The notes below the pieces were generated by a model, which ran no database searches, was not told the origin of the DNA, and worked only from the letters and a program-made list of their open reading frames with translations. The position numbers and the translations under genes were made by a program. A DNA stretch of 64,000 nt, taken from positions 310,001-374,000 of the forward strand of contig CAVTES010000006.1 of NCBI GenBank assembly GCA_963733885.1, in the 5' to 3' direction. Positions 27,616 through 34,822 of the stretch are shown here, piece by piece (position 1 is the first letter of the stretch; each line of letters starts with the position of its first letter). This stretch comes from JACVRW01 sp963733885. Lineage in GTDB: Bacteria; Actinomycetota; Thermoleophilia; Solirubrobacterales; Thermoleophilaceae.

Positions 27616-30600
27616 ATGAGGGGTCGTCTGCTCGCGTTCCCGATCATCGCCGCCCTCGCTTTGCCGGGCGCCTCCGTCGCGCAGCCGCCGCCGGGTAACC
27701 CGATGGGCGCCGCCGCGGACGGGCCGGGCGCGCTGTCGCATTTCGATCTGGCTCGCAAGGACTGCGTGGGGACCGCGCGCAACCGTCGCTCCAAGGTCTG
27801 GTTCACCGTCGCCGACGGCGTGCTCAGCGACGTCTACTTCCCCACGAACGACACGACCAACAACGAGACGCTCCAGTTCGTCGTGACGGACGGCGCGACG
27901 TTCGCCGACCTGCAGACGCGCGACATGACCTACACGGTGCGCGCGCTCGACGAACGCGCGCTCACCTGCCGCGTGACCTCTACGGCCAAGAGCGGTCGCT
28001 ACCGCATCGTGACCGACTACGTCGCCGACCCCGACCGGGCGACGGTCCTGATGCGGTCCCGGTTCGAGCGCCTCGGCAAGCGGGACGGCGGCAACTACCG
28101 GCTCTACGTCCGGTTCGACCCGACTCTTAACGGCAACGGCGGCGGCGGTTCCGGGAACGGCGGCGCGGACAGCGGCGACATCGCGCGAACCGGCGGTCAC
28201 ACGCTGCTGGTCGGCTCCGATCCGGTCACGGCGACCAACGCAGCCAACCGCGACTACGCCGTGCCGGTGCACAGCGCGCTGGACGCCTCGCGTCCGTTTC
28301 TCGAGGTCTCCAACGGCTTCGCGGGCGCTGGCAGCGACGGCCTCACCCAGCTCGACGCCGACCGGCGGCTGACGGAGCGGTTCGCGCAGGCAGCCCAGGG
28401 CAACCTGGTGCAGACGGCCCGCGTCGACCTCGCCCGTGACGGCGAGTTCGAGCTCGCGCTCGGCTTCGGCGACCACCGCGCCGCCGCCGTGGCCGCGGCG
28501 CGTCGCACCCTCGACGAGCGCTTCCACAGCATCGAACGCGAGTACGCTCGCGGCTGGCACGCCTACGACGCGCGCCTGAAGAAGCCGCGGCGCCCCAAGG
28601 GGGTCTCGGCGCGGCGCTGGAGCGACCTGCTGGAGACGTACTACCTGAGCGCCAACTACGTGAAGGCGGCGGAGGACAAGACCTTCCCCGGCGCGGTGGC
28701 CGCCGCGCTGGCCTCGCCCTGGGGCCAGGCCGTCGCTGCTGGCGACCCGGCGATCACGTACTTCGGCTCGTACCGGGAGGTGTTCGCGCGCGACCTATAC
28801 GAGGCGTGGTCACCCCTCCTGCTGGCCGGGGATCGCCGCACCGCCCGCGATATGACCCGCTTCCTGTTCGAACGCCAGCAACAGCCTGACGGGTCGATGC
28901 CGCGCAACAGCCTCACGAACGGCGCGCTCGCGCCCGACTCCTTCGGCACGCAGCTCGACGAGTGCTCGTACCCGCTGATCATGGCGCTCGACGTCGGCCT
29001 CACCGGTCCGGACTTCTACGAGGAACACATCAAGCCGGCCGCCAACTTCGTGATCAGCCGCGGGCCCGCGTTCGGAACGGAGCGCTGGGAGGAGCAGAGC
29101 GGCTTCTCGCCCTCGACCATCGCCGCGGAGATCGCCGGACTGATCGCCGCGGCGCGCATCGCCGATCTCAACGGGGACGCCGTCGCCGCAGCGATCTGGC
29201 GCGGCGTGGCGGACGAGTTCCAGCGCCGCATCAAGGACTGGACGGTCACCTCCAGCGGCCCGCTGAGCCCCGAGCCGTACTTCATCCGCCTGTCGAAGAC
29301 GGGCGACCCCAACGCGGCGATCTCGTACAACCTCGGCAACGGCGGCGATACGCTCGATCAGCGCGAGGTGATCGACGCCGGCTTCATGGAGCTGGCGCGA
29401 CTCGGCGTGCTGTCGCGGCGCGACCCGGATCTGGTGCGTTCGATTCCCGTCGTGGACGCGAAGATCCGGCGCGAGACCGCGAGCGGCGTGGGTTTCTTCC
29501 GCTACAACGGGGACGGCTACGGCGATCGCTCGAGCGACGGGCGGCCGTGGGCGCCGACCGGCCAAGGCAACGGGCACCTGTGGCCGGTGCTCGCGGGCGA
29601 GCGCGGCCAGTGGGAGCTCGACACCGGCGACCTCGACGCGGCCGTCGAGCGGCTCGAGTCGATGCGCAACATGTCGTCGGGCGTGGGGCTGATCGCGGAG
29701 CAGGCTTGGGAGCTGCCCGATCTCGCGCGGTCGCTGTTCGGGACCGATCCGACACTGGCTTCGATCGGATTCGAGGACGGCAAGCCCGCCGGCTCGGCCT
29801 CGGCGCTGACGTGGTCGGCCGGGCAGTTCGTGCGGCTGATGCTCGACGTGTCGGCCGGCAGGGTGCTCGACCGGCCGCGCTACACGCTGCGGCGCTACGT
29901 CAGGCGTACGCAGCAGGAGACCCCGCTGACGGTCACCTCGCCGGCCGACAACTCGGCCGTCGAGGACACGGTCGAGGTCGCGGGCACCTCCGCCCCCGGC
30001 AACGCGATCGCGGTCGCCGCCTCCAACCTGGACGACAACACCCGGACCACGGTCCACACCACCACGGCCGGGCCGGGCGGGGCGTTCAGCCTCACGGTGC
30101 CGCTCACGGGCGGGACCTCGGTGCTCAACATCGTGGCGACCAGCCCCTCGGGCGCGACCGGGCGCGAGGTGCGCACGGTGGTGTTCGACTTCGTCCCCGG
30201 CACGCTGCTGTTCGCGGTCGACGACCCCGACGGCGATGACAACGGGCCCGGCAACTACGCCTATCCCACCAGCACCAACTTCAACCCGGGCGCCTTCGAC
30301 ATCCAGCAGTTCCAGGTCTTCGACGCCGGCGACCGGGTTATCTTCCGGCTGCGCACGCGCAACCTGTCGCCGACCTTCGGCAGCCCGCTCGGCGCGCAGC
30401 TCGTGGACGTCTACGTCCACGTTCCGGGAGCTGCGCAGACGTCCATCGCGGCGGCACACCCGCTGCGAACCTTCGAGATCGCCCCGGCCGGCGCGTGGAG
30501 CCGGCTGATCCAGGTCCAGGGGTTCGGGCAGCGCTACGTCGACGCCGGCGGCAACACGCTGGGGACCGTGAACATCAGCGGCAACGCGATCTCGCGCTAC

Positions 30601-30903
30601 ATCACCTTCAGCGTCACGAAGGCGAGCCTCGGCACTCCCGGAGCAGGCTGGGCGTTCACCGTCGTGCTGACCGGCCAGGACGGATTCAGCCCGGACCAGG
30701 CCCGCGGCTTCCAGGCGTTGCCGCAGGAATTCCAGTTCGGAGTATGCGCGACGGCCCCCAGCAGCGATCCGCGCTGCAATGTCAACCCGAGCACGGTGCC
30801 CAAGGCGATGGACGTGCTGACGCCGCCCGGCACGAGCCAGGCCGACGAGCTGGACTACACGGTGCACACCCCGGTGGTGCTGCAGCCGGTCGCGATCCCC
30901 TGA
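27616..30903 (+). CDS. Secreted GH15 glucodextranase/glucoamylase-like enzyme with four domains
   Basis: A 1,095-residue exported glucan exo-hydrolase with the domain order of Arthrobacter glucodextranase. A signal peptide (RLLAFPIIAALALPGASVAQ) leads to the N-terminal beta-domain (GVLSDVYFPTNDTTNNETLQ). The GH15 (alpha/alpha)6 catalytic barrel follows, with putative general acid Glu in RWEEQSGFSP and base Glu in GLIAEQAWELPD. Next are an Ig-like domain B (TVTSPADNSAVEDTVEVAG) and the glucodextran-binding C domain (LLFAVDDPDGDDNGPGNY, then FDIQQFQVFDAGDRVIFRL). It should release glucose from the non-reducing ends of alpha-glucans outside the cell. A strong GGGAGGAGG precedes the ATG at 27616. 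Product is secure; substrate (dextran or starch) is inferred from the extra domains. Confidence 0.92.
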   Translation: MRGRLLAFPIIAALALPGASVAQPPPGNPMGAAADGPGALSHFDLARKDCVGTARNRRSKVWFTVADGVLSDVYFPTNDTTNNETLQFVVTDGATFADLQTRDMTYTVRALDERALTCRVTSTAKSGRYRIVTDYVADPDRATVLMRSRFERLGKRDGGNYRLYVRFDPTLNGNGGGGSGNGGADSGDIARTGGHTLLVGSDPVTATNAANRDYAVPVHSALDASRPFLEVSNGFAGAGSDGLTQLDADRRLTERFAQAAQGNLVQTARVDLARDGEFELALGFGDHRAAAVAAARRTLDERFHSIEREYARGWHAYDARLKKPRRPKGVSARRWSDLLETYYLSANYVKAAEDKTFPGAVAAALASPWGQAVAAGDPAITYFGSYREVFARDLYEAWSPLLLAGDRRTARDMTRFLFERQQQPDGSMPRNSLTNGALAPDSFGTQLDECSYPLIMALDVGLTGPDFYEEHIKPAANFVISRGPAFGTERWEEQSGFSPSTIAAEIAGLIAAARIADLNGDAVAAAIWRGVADEFQRRIKDWTVTSSGPLSPEPYFIRLSKTGDPNAAISYNLGNGGDTLDQREVIDAGFMELARLGVLSRRDPDLVRSIPVVDAKIRRETASGVGFFRYNGDGYGDRSSDGRPWAPTGQGNGHLWPVLAGERGQWELDTGDLDAAVERLESMRNMSSGVGLIAEQAWELPDLARSLFGTDPTLASIGFEDGKPAGSASALTWSAGQFVRLMLDVSAGRVLDRPRYTLRRYVRRTQQETPLTVTSPADNSAVEDTVEVAGTSAPGNAIAVAASNLDDNTRTTVHTTTAGPGGAFSLTVPLTGGTSVLNIVATSPSGATGREVRTVVFDFVPGTLLFAVDDPDGDDNGPGNYAYPTSTNFNPGAFDIQQFQVFDAGDRVIFRLRTRNLSPTFGSPLGAQLVDVYVHVPGAAQTSIAAAHPLRTFEIAPAGAWSRLIQVQGFGQRYVDAGGNTLGTVNISGNAISRYITFSVTKASLGTPGAGWAFTVVLTGQDGFSPDQARGFQALPQEFQFGVCATAPSSDPRCNVNPSTVPKAMDVLTPPGTSQADELDYTVHTPVVLQPVAIP

Positions 30904-30937
30904 CCCGCGAGCAGAGCACCGCGAGCGCGGACAGCTC

Positions 30938-30951
30938 TAACGTGCCCAGCC
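30938..30951 (+). promoter_or_regulatory. Candidate -10 element of a leaderless promoter
   Basis: TCTAACGTGCC followed by AGCC and TGCACCCG is shared with the region before the paralogous gene at 61336, although intergenic DNA elsewhere is not. TAACGT (30938-30943) fits a -10 box. Transcription would then begin at about 30950-30952, at the GTG start itself, giving a leaderless mRNA, common in Actinobacteria. The -35 region is not clear. Confidence 0.45.
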
Positions 30952-31767
30952 GTGCACCCGCACGCCCTCGCCATACGCCCCGGTCCGCAAGGCCTTTCCG
31001 AAGGCCGTAGCTTCATCGACCGCGCTCTCTCGGAGGCGGGCTTCGACGCAGGAACGCGGTACCAGATCACGGTCGCCAGCAACGAGGCGGTCTCGAACGC
31101 CATGGAGCACGGCGCGCCCTGCGAGGACGGCCAATTCCACTTGGCGGCGACCGTGACAGACGGATCCTTCGTGTTCTCCGTTCGAGACTGCGGCGAGTTC
31201 GAGCAAGCTGCTCCGCCGGCCGTGGACCCGGTGGCCGAGCGCGGTCGCGGCTTTGCCTGCATGAACCTGCTCATGGACGACGTGCGGCTCGACGCGCGTC
31301 CGGGCGAGACGGTTCTCCGGCTCGCGAAGCGGCTCCCCGGGACCCCGCCTCCGCCCCAGGAGACCGATCCCGCGGTGACCGAGCACAACGTCCGCGTGGT
31401 TCGCGAGCTCTTCGACGCGTTCGCAGCGCGCGACTTGGCGCTCACGATGGGACTGGTCGATCGCGGGGTGATGATGGAGCCGCTGTCCACCCCGGTCGAG
31501 CGGCGCACTCCCTACCTCGGAGTCGGCGGCCTGCGGCGCTACCTCCGTGACCTGGACGAGACCTGGGACGAGTTCGACGTCACGATCGACGACCTGCGCG
31601 CGCATGGCGCATACGTAGTGGCGCTCGGCCGCATCCGCGCGCGTCAACAGAGCCTCGTGACGGACGACCGTGTTGGCTTCGCCTTGAAACTCCGCGACGC
31701 GAAGGTCGTCTGGGCGAAGGTCTACAGGACCGAGGAGGAGGCTCTCGCCGCAGCGGGCTGGCCATGA
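30952..31767 (+). CDS. RsbW-like anti-sigma ATPase fused to an NTF2/SnoaL-like domain (copy 1)
   Basis: A 271-residue two-domain protein. Residues 1-125 are a GHKL ATPase of the RsbW/SpoIIAB type: N-box ASNEAVSNAMEHG, G1 VFSVRDCG, and G2 region VAERGRGFACMNLLMDDV. These kinases bind a sigma factor or phosphorylate an anti-anti-sigma protein. Residues 145-271 (VRVVRELFDAFAARDLALTM to EEALAAAGW) form an NTF2/SnoaL-like domain, which could sense a small ligand. The fusion is unusual. A second copy lies at 61336-62160 with the same domain order and close sequence. No sigma or anti-anti-sigma gene adjoins either. The GTG at 30952 is chosen because it keeps the frame; the paralogue lacks one G here. 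Confidence 0.83.
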   Translation: MHPHALAIRPGPQGLSEGRSFIDRALSEAGFDAGTRYQITVASNEAVSNAMEHGAPCEDGQFHLAATVTDGSFVFSVRDCGEFEQAAPPAVDPVAERGRGFACMNLLMDDVRLDARPGETVLRLAKRLPGTPPPPQETDPAVTEHNVRVVRELFDAFAARDLALTMGLVDRGVMMEPLSTPVERRTPYLGVGGLRRYLRDLDETWDEFDVTIDDLRAHGAYVVALGRIRARQQSLVTDDRVGFALKLRDAKVVWAKVYRTEEEALAAAGWP

Positions 31768-31800
31768 GCCTTGCAGGCGTCATCACGGCCTGACGCGGCG

Positions 31801-31849
31801 CCCCGCGTGTACGCAGCGGGGGTCCGATTGCGTACGCCCCCCTGTACGC
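31801..31849. promoter_or_regulatory. GTACGC repeats ahead of the exopolysaccharide operon
   Basis: GTACGC occurs at 31809, 31832 and 31844; the last two lie in a 12-base direct repeat (GTACGCCCCC / GTACGCGCCC). The first lies in the loop of a small stem CCCCGC...GCGGGG (31801-31821). The cluster sits 140-190 bases before the first operon gene and could be an operator or the end of the previous transcript. Confidence 0.4.
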
Positions 31850-31991
31850 GCCCGAGTGCGGGCGTATTTGGCCGAACGGGGTTAGCGCGGTGAAAGCGAG
31901 GTAATCACTGGCGCAACTGGCCCGGCCGGAGCGCCTGGGGGTGATCACGCTGACACGGAACGTCCAGCACAAACTCGTCGAGGACGACGCA

Positions 31992-33638
31992 ATGAGAACC
32001 ATGGTGGCGGAGCCCGTGGCGAGCAACGGGCACGTCAAGACCGTTGGCAACGGCGTGACCAACGGCGAGCCGGCGACGCTCCCGCTCCCCTCCCGGGCGC
32101 TCGCCGGCTCCGCCAACCTCGGCGCGCTGCTGGCGGACTCGGACAAGCGGACGCTGGCGATCCTCGAGCTTCGCCGCCGGGCGGCGGCAGCGAAGCGGCG
32201 CGGCTTCCTGGTCGCGCGGATGCTGCTGCTGGCGGACTGGCTCGGCCTCGTGCTCGCGTTCGTACTGGCCGACATGATCCTCGGCAGCACAGGCAAACCG
32301 GGTGACATGTCGGCCCTCGCCGAGCTCGGGGTGTTCGTCGCGACGCTGCCGCTCTGGACGGTCGCGGCGAAGGTGTACGGCCTCTACGACAACGACGACG
32401 AGCGCACGGACCACTCCACCGCCGACGATCTCGTCGGCGTCTTCCACCTCGTCACGGTGGGCACCTGGGTGCTCTTCGTCGGGTCGCGCGTGGCCGGCTT
32501 CGCCCAGCCGCACCTGTGGCGACTGGTGGCTTTCTGGGCGCTCGCCATTGCGCTGATCGCGCTCACTCGGGGCCTCGCTCGCGCTTTCTGCCGAAGGCGG
32601 ATCACCTACCTCCAGAACGTCGTCATCGTTGGCGCCGGAGAGGTGGGGCAGTTCGTCGCCCGGAAGCTGCTCCAGCACACCGAGTATGGCGTGAACCTGC
32701 TCGGCTTCGTCGACGGTGAGCCGAGGTCGCTGCGCCCCGAGCTGGCGACCCTGCGGGTACTCGGCCGACCCGAGGACCTGCCGGCCATCGTCCGGCTGTT
32801 CGACGTGGAGCGGGTGATCTTCGCCTTCTCCAGTGCGCCGGAGACCTCGACGCGGGAGCTCGCCCAGGCGATGAAGGAGCTCGACGTCCAGGTGGACATC
32901 GTGCCGCGGCTCTTCGAGGTCGTCGGTCCAAGCGCCTCGATCCACACGATCGAGGGGGTTCCCTTGATGAGCCTGCCGCCCGCCGGCCCCAGCCGATCCT
33001 CGCTCGCGCTCAAGCGCCTGATCGACGTTGTCGGCTCGGCCGTGGCGCTGCTGCTGCTCGGACCCCTGTTCGCCGCCATCGCGCTCATGCTGAAGCTCGA
33101 CTCGAGGGGGCCGGTCTTCTACCGGCACGAGCGCCTCGGCCGGAACGGCGGGCGGCTGCTGCTCTTCAAGTTCCGCACCATGCACCTGAATTGCTGCCGC
33201 GGCGAGCGGTATGGCGCCGCGGCGGCCGAGGAGGAGTTCCGCCGGCTGATGCAGGACGAGGCGCGCCGGCGCGAGTTCGAGCTGAGCTACAAGCTCCGTG
33301 ACGACCCGCGTGTCACACGCGTCGGCGGGTGGCTGCGCCGCACCTCCCTCGACGAGCTCCCGCAGCTGCTGAACGTGCTGCTCGGACACATGAGCCTGGT
33401 CGGGCCGCGGCCCGTGACGGCGGACGAGATCGCCCGCTACGGCTCGAGGGCGAGCGCGGTGCTGGCCGTCAAGCCCGGCATAACCGGCTACTGGCAGATC
33501 AACGGCCGCGCCGGCCTGGACTACGACGACCGCGTCCGGCTCGACAGCGCCTACGTCGGGTCGTGGTCGCTGAAGCTCGACTGCAAGATCATCGCGAACA
33601 CGTTGCGGGCGTTGGTCGCCGGCCGGGGGGCGTTCTGA
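31992..33638 (+). CDS. Undecaprenyl-phosphate sugar phosphotransferase (initiating exopolysaccharide transferase)
   Basis: A 548-residue polyprenyl glycosylphosphotransferase of the WcaJ/CpsE type, which loads the first sugar phosphate onto undecaprenyl phosphate. Four N-terminal membrane segments begin at LLLADWLGLVLAFVLADMIL. A CoA-binding-like Rossmann domain follows (VVIVGAGEVGQFVARKLL), then the re-entrant helix (LIDVVGSAVALLLLGPLFAA) and the catalytic domain. Its motifs are KFRTMH, RVTRVGGWLRRTSLDELPQL, MSLVGPRP and PGITGYWQINGRA. The ATG at 31992 with GAGGA upstream is preferred to the GTG at 31941 in the same frame. It opens a nine-gene operon in which every following gene overlaps or nearly touches the previous one. 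Confidence 0.93.
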   Translation: MRTMVAEPVASNGHVKTVGNGVTNGEPATLPLPSRALAGSANLGALLADSDKRTLAILELRRRAAAAKRRGFLVARMLLLADWLGLVLAFVLADMILGSTGKPGDMSALAELGVFVATLPLWTVAAKVYGLYDNDDERTDHSTADDLVGVFHLVTVGTWVLFVGSRVAGFAQPHLWRLVAFWALAIALIALTRGLARAFCRRRITYLQNVVIVGAGEVGQFVARKLLQHTEYGVNLLGFVDGEPRSLRPELATLRVLGRPEDLPAIVRLFDVERVIFAFSSAPETSTRELAQAMKELDVQVDIVPRLFEVVGPSASIHTIEGVPLMSLPPAGPSRSSLALKRLIDVVGSAVALLLLGPLFAAIALMLKLDSRGPVFYRHERLGRNGGRLLLFKFRTMHLNCCRGERYGAAAAEEEFRRLMQDEARRREFELSYKLRDDPRVTRVGGWLRRTSLDELPQLLNVLLGHMSLVGPRPVTADEIARYGSRASAVLAVKPGITGYWQINGRAGLDYDDRVRLDSAYVGSWSLKLDCKIIANTLRALVAGRGAF

Positions 33639-33640
33639 CA

Positions 33641-34822
33641 GTGGCTCGCGGACCGCACGTCCTGCAGATCTTCCAGCCCGGGATCGGCGGCGTCCCGGCG
33701 TACGTCGCCAACCTCGCCGAGGGCCTGCGCGAACTCGGGTGGCGCGTGTCCGTGGCGGCGCCGGCGCGGCACTCGGCCGCCGCGCGGCTCGAGCGCGTGG
33801 CCGAGGGACGGCTCGCGATCGAGAGCGCCAGCGGGTGGAGCCCCGGGGCCGACGCCCGGGCGTTGCGGGCGCTGGTTGACTTCACCCGCCGGGAGAGCGT
33901 CGACCTGATCCACGGGCACAGCAGCAAGGCGTCGCTGCTCGCGGGGCTCGCCGCCCGCCGCGCCGGCCTGGTGTCGGTGTATACGCCACACACCTGGGCG
34001 TTCCAACGCTCCGGCAACCCCCTGGCCGGCGCGCCGTACGCGGCCATCGAGGCGGTGCTCGCGCGACGCTGCCATCGGCACATCGTCGCGGTCTCCGACA
34101 GCGAGGCGACTTCAGCCTCGCACTGGCGCGTGGTCGGCTGCGACGCCGTGCGGGTCGTGCGCAGCGGGCTGCCGCCCGCGCCGACGCCGCCGCCGCGCGC
34201 CGAGGCCCGCCGCCGGCTCGCGCTCGACCCGGAGGTGCCAGTCGTCGCGTGGCTTGGGCGCCTGCATCGCGCCAAGCGCCCACAGGACCTCGCGCCCCTG
34301 GCCGGCCGGCTGCGGGGAAAGGCGCAGCTCGTGGCACTCGGGCAGAACCTCACGGGCAGCCCCGCGGGAGCGGCGCTGCGACTGGTGGGCGGACGCGTGC
34401 TGGAGGGCGCCGACGCTCGCTTGTTGCTCCGCGCAGCCGATCTGCTCGTGCTCACCTCGGCCTGGGAAGCGCTTCCGCTCTGCGTGCTCGAAGCGATGCA
34501 GGCGAGCCTCCCCGTGGTGGCCTACGACGTTGGCGACCTGCGCGCGCAGGTGATCGACGGCGAAACCGGGTTCCTCGTGCGCCCGTTCGACGTCGCCGAG
34601 CTCGCCAGGCGGGCGACGGTTCTGGTCGAGGACCCGGCGCTGCGGGCGGCGCTCGGCGCCGCCGGACGCCGGAGGCTCGACGCTGAGTTCAGCTACACGG
34701 CGATGATGCGTTCGATCGACCGCATCTACCGGGACGCCCTCGGGCGCTCGCGGACGTCCATCCCGGAACGACCACGCCGGGCGCGACCCGCGCCCGTGGC
34801 TGCCGTCGAGGTGACGACGTGA
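33641..34822 (+). CDS. Glycosyltransferase family 4 protein
   Basis: A 393-residue GT4 (GT-B fold) glycosyltransferase that adds a sugar to the lipid-linked repeat. The N-terminal GT-B lobe begins VLQIFQPGIGGVPAYVANLA, with a glycine-rich acceptor loop, followed by DLIHGHSSKASLL and VSVYTPHTWAFQRSG. The C-terminal lobe has VVAWLGRLHRAKRPQDL and the nucleotide-sugar motif ALPLCVLEAMQASLPVVAYDVG (E-x7-E type). The GTG start at 33641 is 2 bp after the previous stop. Donor and acceptor cannot be read from sequence. Confidence 0.9.
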   Translation: MARGPHVLQIFQPGIGGVPAYVANLAEGLRELGWRVSVAAPARHSAAARLERVAEGRLAIESASGWSPGADARALRALVDFTRRESVDLIHGHSSKASLLAGLAARRAGLVSVYTPHTWAFQRSGNPLAGAPYAAIEAVLARRCHRHIVAVSDSEATSASHWRVVGCDAVRVVRSGLPPAPTPPPRAEARRRLALDPEVPVVAWLGRLHRAKRPQDLAPLAGRLRGKAQLVALGQNLTGSPAGAALRLVGGRVLEGADARLLLRAADLLVLTSAWEALPLCVLEAMQASLPVVAYDVGDLRAQVIDGETGFLVRPFDVAELARRATVLVEDPALRAALGAAGRRRLDAEFSYTAMMRSIDRIYRDALGRSRTSIPERPRRARPAPVAAVEVTT

